Both the position numbers and the translations under genes were made by a program. Shown piece by piece: positions 12,901 through 27,433 of a stretch of 64,000 bases of DNA. Position 1 is the stretch's first letter. Each line of letters opens with the position of its first letter. Source of the DNA: Apostichopus japonicus (lineage: Eukaryota > Echinodermata > Holothuroidea > Aspidochirotida > Stichopodidae); assembly GCF_037975245.1 (NCBI RefSeq), contig NC_092565.1:6182999-6246998 (forward strand). Reading direction: 5' to 3'. The notes under the pieces were generated by a model. That model saw only the letters and a program-made list of their open reading frames with translations. It searched no databases and was not told the origin of the DNA.

Positions 12901-15900
12901 CCTTCACTTCTGCAATGGCCTCGTCGTATCCTGCAGTAAAAACACCATTAAATTGAATTTTCAGTTCCATATATGGAACTGATAATATATGTCAATTCCT
13001 TTGAAAGGTGAAAAGATATTAAACCCATGAAGTGTAAAGAATTTTTAAAAAAAAAATTTTTTTGGCCTCTTCATAATACCTTACCCTGGATATTATTGCA
13101 AGTAATCAGTCACGTTTGCTTTTAAAATTTACAGGATCGCTCAGAGGAAAATGCCGAAACTCAATCGAGACAAACTGTCACAGAAAACGCAGGACTTTCA
13201 ACTTCGGGTGAAAGTCTGGGAAGCACGACAACTCTCCGGCAGCAATATAAACCCCGTCAGTAAAGTGACCTGTGTGGGGTCGGCCCAGACGACCAGAGTT
13301 AAACACGCTACAAGTAAACCATATTTTGATGAGGTGAGAGATATATTGGTTTCATAGATCACATTATTTATTTATCAAATACTGCAAAATTTGTAATGAA
13401 ATCATTGTAAAACAATGTATTTCCAAAAAAGGCTGAATTGTTGCGTTTTTCAGGAATTGTGCAGATTATCCTAGAAAAATTTGAACTTCAATAACAAACT
13501 GTCCAAAACTTTGTAAAACAAAGTTTTAGCAAACTTTTCTTCTTTACCCTGTTAAATTTTTCTTTTGGTAATTTTCCAGTCACTTTGGCTGTTCACTTAG
13601 TATATTTGCACAGACAAAAGAAAGGAACCAGTCCAATTCTTGCATAACCCTGTCTCCTTCCCCCTTTTTGGAGTTTATCAAATGACATTGGGGTGTGTAC
13701 CCTGATTACACAGAATGCAAGAAATTCTGGTTTCCGGTTGGCAACTACCCCCCCCCCACCCCCAGCAAAGATTCCATCATATAAAGCAGGGTTTCCCTAA
13801 CTTTATCCCCCCACAAACCCCCTGTGGATGTCAGAGTTGTCCATGAACCCCCAACTTTTCGAGACATGATCTGAGTCATTATAATACTTTAATACGCATA
13901 ACAGTGCTTCGTAAAAGAGCAAGTATCACATGCACGGTATGGTACGACTATGGCAACATATGCGTATGGAACGCGAAAAGAGTTTGTCGATAGGTACGAC
14001 TTTTGTACATTACTAAATTATATGATATATCAGATTTTAGTTCAACAAAAAGTACTCTAGTTTTGACTTTCAGAAACGTCTCACGAACCCCCTGGGATGG
14101 ACTCACGCACCCCCTGGGGGTTCATGCACCCCAGTTAGGGAAACCCTGATTAAAGGATTACCACCAACTAAAAGGGCTGTATAATTCAATAGGTAGAGCG
14201 CAGGACTCTTAATCCTTAAGATCACTGATGTGAATCCCGTTCAAGCTAATAATTTCTTTGCCCTTTCCAAAATAAAATAAAGTAATAATGTGATATGACA
14301 GTGTTTTGAAATTACTTGTAAAATGAAATGTTAGGAAAATCACAACAGCAGACCAAAGTCACATGATATCCACTCACAGAACTGTTGGATAATTCATCAA
14401 GAGAGATGTTGCAAGTTTTTTAGCCTTGGAATGGTATGACACTTGAAGGGCAAAAACATTTTTGAGATCTGGATAAGTCATTTTGTTCATAAAAATGATT
14501 CCCTCCTACAGTACAAAACTTATGTCTTTCTCTTAGACTTTTTGCCATTTATCTTGAGAGCTTAAATAGTGGATGGATTCTGTATTGAAGGCAAGTGTAC
14601 TCATAGTTGAAAGCATTTGTTTTTTGGATCGACGACTTATTGCTTTTTTGCCTGCTACTACTAAACCTCAGAAAGTGGATGGTAAATATATTAAAAATGA
14701 ACGATGTTCACTGTGAAGGGGCGGATTATTTTACCTGATCGCTTCTCGGCCTTTTGGCCAAGATCATGTGTAGTATCTGTTCCGTTTCGAGGGGAATGGT
14801 GGTACACACCCGACGATGATCACACAGTCACAGTCCCGATGCAAGGGGACTGGGATTGAGAGCGGATCGGTCGTTCGGTAGTTTGGTTTTCGTGCCCAGG
14901 TTCTTTCCTGGGTGACTTTTCTTAAAATTGGATCTGAAACATGGTCTACTTTACCAAAGTAGTGGACAAGTTTAATGGGTTAAATTACAATCCAATTTAC
15001 CGCAACTGCATGGCGACACCGTGGGTCGGTTTTTTAATTTTCAGCAATACCTTATAAATCATGTTAAAATTGTAACAAATTTCTTATCTTCAATTTTCAT
15101 GTTAAATTCTATCAATACCCAGGAAGTAAGTATACATCTGTTTTTGAAGATGGTTTAGGCTTAATTTTACTTGTTGATTGTTCTGTTCAAGTGAAACACT
15201 TACTGCCTAGTATCCTCCTCCTTTCAACCTCATCATATCCTTGTTTAAAAATAACAGATGAAGAAAGTTCTCCTCTTTCAAATCATCTGTGAGAAACCTT
15301 TCGCAGAAATATTTTTCGATATCCCAATTCTCAAAGACTCAAAACCCTCACCGCATGCAATCTTTGATCGCATCTATGGTACGAAAATGAAACTCGATGA
15401 CTCGGGTGTTACTTTACAAGTTGCCATTTTGACCTTGCGGCACTCTATGATCACCTCAAAGGGGGGTTAATTGATAACACCCGATGATAAAGTTCAGGCC
15501 AGTTTTCTATTTATGGTACGTGGGAGGGCACTACGGCCAAGTTTTTTCAATCAGCCATCTGTCAGTTGTAAGTTTCAAAACCTTCCGTCACAAATGAGTT
15601 GGGTGTATAAGTATCACTCGTGTCTTATTCATTGTCTTTCGATGTCTTAATTGTCAGCAATTAAATTTTGGTCCTAAATTCGTTAACTGTATTTTTTTTT
15701 TTACCCTTTATTTGTTCATAACTATATTTGGCAGTACGGCCAATTTTTTTTCAATCAGCCATCTGTCAGTTGTAAGTTACAATCCTTTCATCACAAATGA
15801 GTTGGGTGTATTAGTATCACACTTGTCTTATTCAATGTCTTTTGATGTCTTAATTCTCAGCAATTAAATTTTGGTCCTAAATTTGTTAACTGTATTATTT

Positions 15901-18900
15901 CTTTTCCCCTTTATTTGTTCATAATTATATTTGGTGTCAGAATTTTCAGTGTCCTTTACATTCTATATTATCCCATTTGTGAAGATCTTTTTGTTTGAGC
16001 AGGGAAAAAGAAAAAAAAAAATAGCAACTTCCAAACAAATTCTGTGAAGATCGAGTATATCTCATAGCTTCGGAGGGTGATGGCGGGCTTGTATTTATCG
16101 TTTCTGTTGTTCACAAATGTTGTGAAAATGTCAAATCAGTGGTCAGGGGTTTTCTTTGATGTAGTAGACATATATGTCAATGTGGTGGTGAGTTTCATGT
16201 TCTCAAATTGACATATCTTTGTAGTTTGTACATCAAATACATTATGCCTGAATATCTACATAATATATTATTCCACCACAATTTTTAAAATGTACTTTAT
16301 TTCAGTTTAAAAGAAATACCAAAATAGTTGGTAGTGGAGTGATTGTAAGACATCACAGACTATGTGCATTATTACACTCATGCAAATAGAATGAATTGAG
16401 GTAAACATAACAAGCTATTATTAAAGCTGGATCAATTTGCTTCATTTTACAAGCATTTTACATTTTATACTATTTGTTTTAATGTCCATGTAGCCCTATA
16501 ATTCTGGTGGTCAATTTTCTTGACAATTTAAATGGTTTTCGTAACAGGTTAGCACTAGCAGGCACATAGACATATTAACCATTTTTTTTTCATGGGGGGG
16601 CACATCAATGCATGAGGATCGCTGCCCTGGGGGAGGGGTCTAATGGGATGGGGTGTCCCCCCTCTCCTGAGAAATTTGTGCTTATCTCAGGGGGCTGAGA
16701 TGCCAAATGATGCAATCTTTCCATCTTTTTCCCTACATTTGTATTCCATTGTCCTGCTTGTATACAACCTTACCTTTTTTATAAATTGAACTATAAATTG
16801 TGAAAAAATAGTGCTACATGCCTGAGCACTAGAAATGAAGGGGAGGGGGGGGGGTCAAGGAAGCTATAGCCAGAGGTCCTGGAGGCAAGAATGGGATAGC
16901 CTGAAATACATACAATAATTAATTTTAAAACAAATCATGGAAAATAAATGAAGATCTCAAAAAAGGGTGGGGGAGGAGGTGGGGAACAGGGGAGGGGCCC
17001 AGAGATATATGATGTCCCCAGACATTCTTAGAATGCCACTACAGAAGGGATCATGTGTCTAGACTATACTTAGCTTAGCTACGTGGACAGGATCTCATGC
17101 AGACGAATTAGGGAGAAAGTCACATTTGTTCCACAGGTCCAAACAATATCCCAAAGCTATGCATCTAATTTTACACCATCATGAAGTATGTCCATAAACT
17201 TAAAGGTGGTGTTAAACTCGATGACCATAAAATATGGAAGGACATTTTTCAAATATGCTAGGTAATATCCAATCGAACATCACCAACTATAAAATGTAAA
17301 ACTTGTTTTCATGTTGTCTCTTGTGAATGATCTTGATCCTACTTATTCAACTAAGGTGGATTTTTTTCTTGAGGAGGTGGGGGCAGGTGGGGGGGCATTG
17401 TGTGGGTGTGTGTGTATTTAAATTTAGACAGTTTGCTTGCATATAACTTAGGAGGTATAAATTTGGAAAACCAATCTTAGTATTAAAAGTTGGTTAATAC
17501 ATGATTAGCAAATTTTTAGAGCATAAGAAAAAGAAACCTATACAGTTAATCTAGTTGTACGAAATTTATGTGCCAGCAACTGATATATTAAAAAAGTTAA
17601 TTATAAACAACGACAGTAATAAAATACAAAGGAAGAATTATCTGTATGTCATTGTCGCTTGGCAACAGAACTGAATGTTACACATGGATGCAGTTCTAGT
17701 ATATAAAACATTACCCATATGTATTGACATTTGTTTAAGTATGTATGTACGTAACAGATACCATAATGACTAATATGGTACAGTGATGTGTGCAAAAATA
17801 GCGTAGCTTGCCTATGGCAGCATTTTGATGTCATATTTAAATGTTTCATTGCAGATTATAGACCTTAATAAATAAGAAACGGTTTGAAACAAAACACGAA
17901 AAAATGCAAAAATCACAGGCAAATGATTTATCCGATAGTTTCATTTTGGAAGTACTGTATGTACTCCCTCTAAATATATCTTGAAAATCCAGTATCACGT
18001 CTGAGTAAGAGCTATAAAATTGCTGCAACCGTGCCCACCCATTCGTGTAGGCTTTTGTACAACCGTACGTCACACGCAGAGATTGCATACCAGCACTTTT
18101 ACGTTTAACTGATATATTCATACGTACACGCTGCAGTTATTACATGTATACGCTATAGGCTCCCAGCCAGGGTTCTCAGAGGACTTAACAGTGCATGTAC
18201 ATGTGTACTGTAGCTAAGGCTTCGTCAGCAACCAATGAAACCCAGTGAAAGCAATTGGAAAATGAAGACAGAATCATCCGAACAAGAAATCAATGAACAA
18301 AAAATCAACAAGAATGAATGACTCTCTCTGAGTTGGGACAATTAAAACACTTGCCAAGCCCTGCCAAGTATAGAAAATTTTGAAGAAGGGAGGAAAACCA
18401 TCTCTCCTTGACCTCTCTCCAGGTTGTAATTTGACACCTACCCCCCCCCCCCCCATCCACCTGTGAATTGAACTGACTATTTGTAGAGATTTATGTGTGT
18501 GTGTGTGTGATGACACAACTAAGTTGCTGTTCTTTTGTTTAGTCTATGCTGTTAGAATTAATAACACATTTTATAAATTACAAAATCTGTGTGTAATTAT
18601 GCCACAGAAAATGGACCAAATTGCTGGTTCATTTTGGTCCGATGTTTGCACACAGTTATTACACAAATTGTTAAAGGGGACTGCTCGTACAAATTAATGC
18701 TTTTTCAGTCCTCCTCCACCACTTTGTTCTATCTTGACTTTAATTGTACTACTCCTCTTTTATTGTTGTGGAAATATACTCAAACTCAAACAGTCCCTAC
18801 AGAGTATACCTCCCCACTGTAACATTGCATTATAATTATTCAGTAATATTATATTCTTCTCACTGTAGGATATGATGTTTTAGGATCAGAATCTCTTTTG

Positions 18901-19941
18901 CAAACTATTAACAAGTCTCTCAAGCTATTAACTGATGTAGTAGTAGTAGTGCAGACACATTTTTCGAGAAAAACAAACTTGAAAGTTGTAAATTTTTCGA
19001 CTTTTATGCCACCATTTGAAGTAAGATTTGAATAGATAAGCTAGTTATGTATGTCGTTATGACATCGTGGAATTAGTGAGGTTGAGAAAAACCATAGAAA
19101 AGGACGCAAAATGCTGCTTTAAGCTGTTTTGGTAATTTAAAGTCTGAAACTGAAGAGATAAAAGTTGTTCAGCTTATTGACTTCAGAGACTGGAGATTAA
19201 ATGTTGCGGGTTGATTTATATCGCTACCCTGGTTTGGTAAGCTTCTTTGTCTGTCCGTGTGATTTGCTCTTATCTGGTCCTGCTATGTCTTCACTTAGTT
19301 TCAAAACAACATGTTAAGTTGTGTCACTAATTCATGTCCCTTAGTCATCACTTTCTCAAAGTCTGGCTCAGTGGTGAAAGGGATATCTCCTTCAATGTTT
19401 CTCCATCATTTTATTCTTAACAGTTTGGAAATTATAGTCATGAATTTTTTGATAGATGTAAATTATACCTAAAAGCACCATCTTGTGGTTTCAACCTATT
19501 TCTTGTTTTTTTTAAATCATTCAAAATGTTCTTCTGTATGGCATATCAAATTTTTGGACTGGGCTATATGTATTAATAAACAGGCCCCCGATTATTTGTG
19601 TAAGATGTTTACTAATTATTGTGTTTCGTCATACCTTATAAAAAGTATATCTGCTACTACTTTAAACGTTCCCACCACCCGTACAAAACAGTTTGGCAAC
19701 CGTGTATTTTCTGTAACTGGGGCGAGGCTGTGGATTGCTAATCAATACACATTTCTCTCTTTCAAAAAAGCTCTGAAGACAGTTCTCTTTAATAAGGCCT
19801 TTAAGTAATCCTCTTTTTTCTTTATTCTGTTTTGTTGCTGTTTTTGTTCATTGGTATGTTTTATTTTTTCCTTGTTAAGCGCAATAGAATATTGTTTTAG
19901 TTATGGCGCTATATCAATGCATATATATCCACCGGGATTCG

Positions 19942-19989
<48 letters not shown>

Positions 19990-22900
19990 TATACATCATA
20001 TATAGAAGCACACTCAGTCACGTTTGTTGTATGGAAATACAAAGCCACCACTAGTCTCATGTTTCAACTTAGAATAAAGATGCAGAGAGATGTGTGTTTG
20101 CCAACTCTAAAGTTTACTTCATTTCCTTGTAGACTAAGCATTCAATTCATAATTTAACTGTTACCTTTGTCTGTTATTTAAAATCACAGGTATTCTTCTT
20201 CAACTTCCATCTGGCACCAACAGAACTAATGGACGAAGTCTTGCTATGCCAGGTTTGTGAAATTTTGAAGACATCTATAGTTCCATGTAAAATTACTCTC
20301 ATGTGAAATTGTTGAGGCACTGTCTTATCAGATTGAATTGTGACTTAGTTAAATTATGACTCATAATTTAATGTTTTGTAGGGGCATGAATGAACAAGAA
20401 ACAATGAACAAGAGATCAGGAAGAATGAATGAACAAATGAATGAACAACAAATGAACGTCAGGTCAATGTCAGGCTTACTTTTACACATTCTCTTACACA
20501 GGCTCTTTACTGGCTAAGCAGTTTGCTTACATTGTTGTTTTATTTTAAGAAATCAAGAAGAATGAATGAATGAACAAAGAAACAATGAAAATGAAATCAA
20601 CAAGCATGAATGAACAATTAATAAAGAAATCATGAAGAATGAATGAATGAACAAAGAAACAATGAAAATGAAATCAACAAGCATGAATGAACAATTAATA
20701 AAGAAATCATGAAGAATGAATGAATGAACAAAGAAACAATGAAAATGAAATCAACAAGCATGAATGAACAATTAATAAAGAAATCATGAAGAATGAATGC
20801 AAAATAAACAATGAATGAGAAATCAACAACAAGGATTTTCTTGAATGAACGAAAAACAATGAACAAGAATGAGTGAATGAACAAGAAACATTGAACAATG
20901 AACAACAAGAATGAAAGTAAGAATCAATGAACAAGAATGAGTGAATGAACAAGAAACATTGAACAATGAACAACAAGAATGAAAGTAAGAAACAATGAAC
21001 AAGAACGAGTGAAATGAACAAGAAACATTGAACAATGAACCACAAGAATGAATGTAAGAAACAATGAACAAGAACGAGTGAAATGAACAAGAAACATTGA
21101 ACAATGAACCACAAGAATGAGTGTAAGAAACAATGAACAAGAATGAGTGGATGAACAAGAAACATTGAACAATGAACAACAAGAATGAAAGTAAGAAACA
21201 ATGAACAAGAACAAGTGAAATGAACAAGAAACATTGAACAATGAACCACAAGAATGAATGTAAGAAACAATGAACAAGAATGAGTGAATGAACAAGAAAC
21301 ATTGAACAATGAACAACAAGAATGAAAGTAAGAAACAATGAACAAGAACAAGTGAAATGAACAAGAAACATTGAACAATGAACCACAAGAATGAATGTAA
21401 GAAACAATGAACAAGAATGAGTGAATGAACAAGAAACATTGAACAATGAACCACAAGAATGAATGTAAGAAACAATGAACAAGAATGAGTGAATGAACAA
21501 GAACATTGAACAATGAACAACAAGAATGAATGAAAGAAACCATGAACAAATATGAGTGAATGAACAAGAACATTGAACAACAAGAATGACTTTCAGATCT
21601 GGAATCTATATAGATGTGAATTGAAGAATAGTTGTGTGTTCTATAAATACTTTCTGTGTTTTATCGTAGATTGTGGTATATTTATTCAATGTTTCAATGT
21701 CTTGGAAATGGCCCTTGGGCCATATCTCCATTAATCATGGTTTCTCTTTATCCCACGGTGATATCATGTGATTTTCAATTTTTTTGTTAAAACTTGAAAA
21801 ACTTGGGCTAAGTTGATCTTACAGAGTATAGTTTTGACGGAACCGGCTAACTCACTGAATTTGCATTGCATGATAATTGTTACATATTTTTATTAAAACT
21901 GTTTTGAAACTCAAGCAAATGACTTTCTTGGCGTCTGTAACATCTATTAACGACATATATTTCAGCAATTAAACTATCAATCCAGTATTCAGTTTGGGTG
22001 GACATACCTGTGAAGTTTCACGTTGAAGTACAAACCACGCATAGGCCTCATTGCTGTAATTAACAGTTCTCGCTCATTCCAGGTTTTTGACTCTCGTGTC
22101 TTGAGGAGCGACGCCTTGATTGGAAGTTTTTCTCTGGATCTAGGAGTCATCTACGGCTCGGAGGAACATGCGATTCAGAACAAATGGCTGATGCTCACGG
22201 AGGAGGATGTCAATAAGTCGGGGGTCAAAGGTTACCTGCAGATCAGTGCATCTCTCATTGGGCCTGGAGATGAAGCACCTGTAATCCTCTTTGCAATATA
22301 TTACTAGTTATTTAATCACGAAAATAAGGAAAAATCCCATGGGTTGTTTTGCCAACAGGTCTAGTGGGATTATGTAACATGAGTAAAGCATTTCATCCTA
22401 TACACAACCTAAAATGAACTATGTGTTACTGTAATAACCCACCATAACACTAGTGTTATTGCTATAACCTAAAGTTACACTAGTGTTACTGTTATAACCT
22501 CACGTAACACTAGTGTTACTGTAATAACCTAATGTAACACTAGTGTTACTGTAATAACCTAACATAGCACTAGTGTTATTGTTATAACCTAACATAACAC
22601 TAGTGTTATTGTTATAAACGAACGTAACACTAGTGTTATTGTTATATAACCTAACGTAACACTAGTGTTACTGTAATAACCTAACGTAACACTAGTGTTA
22701 TTGTTATAACGCAAAATACATACGATGTCATCGTTACTACTGTCACCAGTGTTAATGTTCAAACTTTTTTCAAACCTTTTTTTTTTTATTTCATTTTGTT
22801 CAGATCTTCATCAAGGGAGAAGAAGATAGTGACATTGAAGCGTGAGTAAAAATAACAAGATCATAGAATAATTTGTTTTTTTTCTATTAAACTAATATTA

Positions 22901-25900
22901 TGAACGAAAACAAAGAAAGACAAAACCACTAGGAGCTTAAAAATTAAGGCATATAAGACACAATGTTAATTGGAACGTAAACTGAACCATGATTAGAGTA
23001 GGATTGGTAAGAACAGATGGCAGTGAGAGGAAAGGTAAACTGTCTGTCCAGAGAGGTATAAAAAAAACAGCTACCTGGGAATAATTTCCTAAAGCTATTA
23101 CCACTCTTAAACAGGAATCTAAGCTTTATGTGATAGAAAACATGATGTTTCGTACTGCTCATACTGACAATACAAGTGCATTGAAGCGGGACAATGAAGT
23201 ACAGCATAGACAAAATTGTAGTATAAAAAAGGAGTATAGGAAGTGGATGTTAAGAAGGAAGGCAGGAGGTAAAAAGCTTGGGGAATTGGGGGTGGGGGGG
23301 TGGTTGGGAGGGGGGCTTCTTATAATTTATAAGTTTATCTCGTGAGTTATTCTGTGTTTGTAGTCATGGAAGAGATTTTGTTTTTTTTCATCATTCCCAG
23401 TAACTTACTACAGCCGCCAGGAATGGCCGTGCAGAAAGGAGTCTTTCGTTTTAAAGTCTTCCACGCAGAAGACTTACCTCAGAGTAAGACATTTTCAAGT
23501 TCATTAAGTTTGTAAACCCATTTGTAAGCCACCTTTTATTTAGTAAGACAAAAAATGTTATTTTCTCTGAGTAAGTTATCAAAGGAGATGGGAAGGAGGT
23601 TTGGGGATGGGGAGAGGGGGTTATTTCCCAATAAAGTTTGTGATTTGTTTAATGTATACAAAAATATTGCTGTATCAAATTGCAAGGGGCAAAGGCATAG
23701 GGTGAGGTTACTGATGACTTTAATAATAATAATAATTATAATACAGTTCTTATAAAGCGCAACACACAACAAAGTCATCAAGGCGCTGACTTTATTTGTA
23801 TACATAATATGCAAAACTATTTGAAATTAAGTAAACCAAAGTGTATGGGGAAGATTGGGGAGGGGAAAAGGGGGAGTGGTGAGAATCCCTACTGAAAAAA
23901 GTTCGTACATTATACAAAACTATTTGAATTTCACATAAAAACACCAAGATTATTTTTGGATAGAATGGAGGAACATCTTCAATTTGTTAGCTGAAAATGA
24001 GCCCATTTGGGAGCGGAATAACCCTCTTCCACCACCCCCCCCCCATCCTTAAAAAAAATTGGTACATTTGGGAGATTGTTGGAATCATTGATTTACCGTG
24101 GACCTTTTGTCCTTCTTCATACATAGTAACTGTGAGGAAGCCCAATTCATTTTGGGTGGCCAATGATCTCTAGAATTTGCATCAGTTGTACGTTATGGTG
24201 TTAATCTCGTAGAAGGGCACCTCATCACCGCACTGAACACTCAGACCTTAACCTCTCCTTGTTCTCTCTCTTTTTAGTGGACTCCAGTGTCATGGAAGGA
24301 ATGAAAAAAGTGCTACACGTCGGTGAAGTCCAAAAAGAATTGGTCGACCCGTACCTCATCGTATCCTACGCCGGAAAATCTGTGAGTTTTGTGTTGTTTT
24401 ATGTTATATCGAGTAAAATGAACAACTGAAAACTGACTGAGATATTATAAAGAAAATGAAAGAGTGCAAAGGAATCTATGGGTAGAACTAGATTCAAACC
24501 AGAGAATCACCACTTTGAAACCTGTTTTAGCCATAAATTTTCTTTGCACTTTTTCATTGTTTTATATTAGACAGCTGTTGATACATGCACCAGGTTGCCA
24601 TTTTTTTTATGTAGAGAATGCTATGAGCAAAACTCTGTGAAAGAGTTAAAGTTAAATGCACTGAAAATGTAATAATTATAAAGCGGAGTAATATAGCTTA
24701 CTTATATGCAATTACAGACTAAACAGGAAGTTTCCAAGTGGTGAAACTTTTCAGGCTTCTGTACTACCACTAGTTTCACAGAATGTTTGTCCTTGTGAAA
24801 TTTGGGGGTACTGAAATCATTTGTTGACCCTTTGTTGAAGGTTTAGGATCAGACACTTTGATTTATAAATGATTAATATGACCTTGCCGTCTTTAATCTC
24901 TTTAATTTAATTTTACTTCAGTGATGAATGACTTCATTCGGACAGACTGATGGTATTCTTGCTAATTAATTTTTGACTGATCTTTAAAGAAAGATTTTAA
25001 GTTTGTCCTTGGAGGAAAAAATATGGATATTTTGGTAAAATGTCTGCATCGTTATTAAAATTGTGACTCTAAAAGACTGATATGATAATGAACCAAAAAA
25101 GCAGACCAAAAACAGCTAAATGTTTACTGAATTAGGGATTTCTAAAGTAGCTAATGAGTGTCTTTTTTTTTCTTCTTACCAGAATTGATATGTAACCTGG
25201 AGTCAGTTGAGATCTGAAAGCTGTTACAATTAGGCTAATAAAAAAAATGGTTGTTGTTTGATAGCTTTCTGAAAATGTAATAATTTTTGTCTTCTGTAGG
25301 CAGTTAGTGATAGTTTGAGCAAGGGCTTAGACTGAAACTCTGACCGAGATATAAATATTGACATTACATCACACTTATATGTCTCCATAAAACTGGATCT
25401 TCATCCCCCAATATTCTGGAGATTAAATTGACAATTTGCTGTCAGCAGTGTGCACATTAGTTTCGTATAAACATACTGGGACATGTAGTATCAGTGAAGA
25501 TATGAAAACATTTTCAAGGCGGGATTTTTACAATGCATCCAACCCTCCTTTTAATATTTGTACGTTTCATAATTGCCTTTTTTATTAACTATAGATGATG
25601 ACAGATATAAAATACAAAAATGACCACCCTGACTGGAACCAGGAGATAAATTTACCCATCTCGGTGAGTAATTCATTTGGGACTGTGAGAGAAAACCAAA
25701 ACGCTTTTTTCAATACAAATGGAATATCTCCAATGGAAATCATCAAGGCAGATGTAAAAGAATAGATGAGAAAAAAATAAACAACCTGATGATTCAATCC
25801 TTCTAGAATTATTAATATCAGCATTATAAATGCAAACGTGACATACATAGAATGAAAGAGGAACTGACCTGTGCGCAACCACCTCTTTTTTGTGGATGCG

Positions 25901-27402
25901 GGGGGGGTGGGGGGGAGCGGGGACTCTAGATTTCAACTCATGCAGCAAGAGGTGTCCCATCCCCTTTTGAGAAATTTTGATAAAACTTAGTGTGCTTGGA
26001 GACAAAAAGGGTGCTATATTTTGCAACCTTTGAAACAATGTTTATGTGGTTGCACCCATGGATTTGACTTGGATAAGAAACAATGTGAACAGCTGATAAA
26101 TGGATTAATTTCAGTCGTGTTTTTCTTGAGAAATAAAGTGAGGGTAAAGTGACACCAGTTCCAGAGAGATAATTGTCTCCCATCATAGTGATAATGATAA
26201 TGTTTTGGAATTAACAGTTTGGTGGAATTATCATTACAGTATTAACATGAATTTGAATGTTAGCTGGACTAGTGGATCAACTACTCTGTAACAGTTTACA
26301 TCACAACTGCATATTATTCAATTCCAAAACACCGATGTGCAATCTTACTGTTTTTTCTCTTCTTCGTCTTGTTCTCTTTTAGTTTCCATCGATGTGTGAG
26401 AGGATAAAATTGCAATTGAGAGATTGGTAAGTCTCATATGTTTCCAGTTTATTTCTCTGCTTTTGCATGTGTGTGTGTGAGGGGGGGGGGGGTTACAAAT
26501 GGTACAAACCCGGCTGGGGCTTAAAAATTGGGTTAATCTAGCTCACAATTCATTGATCTCTGTTTCTATTCACAGGGATCGTCTGTCGAGCGACGATTTC
26601 ATCGGTACGGCTTTCCTGGAGCTGAACGATATCAGCTCGAGAGGAGATGCCGGTAAGTGGTGTTACTTAATAAGTTTATTTACTTCGTTTGTGTCAATTA
26701 ATATTCTCCTGTAATGATGAGTAGGGGGAGTTACATCATCACCATGTCTAAATGATTATTGAGGGGTAGAAAATAGTTTGGTTTATATGATATTACAAGG
26801 TTCATTGATGGGATAATGCACAATATCCCATCGTTTTCCATGTAAAATTGCATATCTCCAAGAAAAAGAATGAAATACTGAGAGAAGGATGATCCATGCA
26901 CTAAACTGATTCATTGGGACAACATTTTCAGACGGTTACATAATTTGTTTACTGAATCAAATGTTTTCCATGGTATTTGCATGTTTGATATTATTAGTTC
27001 AGCACTGCAGAATCTGTATTTCTATCACATCTATATATTTTTTGCTAATTACAGTGTCATATATAGGCCAGGGTTGAGAAATGCTACATTTTCCCCATAA
27101 ACATGGTGATTTGAGTCATGGTCCACTCCATTAGAAACATTATACCACAATACATGGTTAGATAATTCAGAGTTTGCATGTTGTATATCCAGAAGAACCT
27201 ATATATCCAGTAGAATGTATATATGATCGCTCTGTATATCGAGCACTTTTTCCAGCTGAAAGTGAATAGTTGAATCTTTGATATATATATATATATACAT
27301 AAATATATGTCAGCATATAAAGCGGGAGGCCCGGGTTTGAATCCCGGTGGAGGCTGGAAGGTTTTTCACTGTTCTAAATTTTCCTACTCATTACGTTTTC
27401 AA

Positions 27403-27433
<31 letters not shown>

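Larger units (their letters stand above)
13334..20189. other. Intron 4 (6.9 kb)
   Basis: Holds a hAT-like MITE (13787-14148), a tRNA-Lys-like fragment (14175-14247), a U2-like sequence (14738 onwards), a 203-bp tandem duplication (15532-15938) and a LINE 3' end (19485-19925). The stretch 16000-19400 shows only G-rich and T-rich tracts and no recognised gene. Confidence 0.7.
22842..26382. other. Introns 7-10 around the C2C exons
   Basis: The intervals 22842-23400, 23484-24277, 24382-25594 and 25664-26382 contain G-rich tracts, an ATA/AAT microsatellite with a LINE/SINE tail (23720-23810, minus strand), and one copy of an interspersed repeat (25935-26056). No further exon or gene was seen. Confidence 0.6.

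Noticed and set aside
14175-14247. Functional tRNA-Lys gene
   Set aside because: The anticodon arm is good but the T arm and acceptor stem do not pair.
20707-21583. Minus-strand ORFs of 219-288 codons (FLFIHSF repeats)
   Set aside because: Pure translation of a minisatellite in several frames at once. No domain, start context or splice evidence supports a protein.
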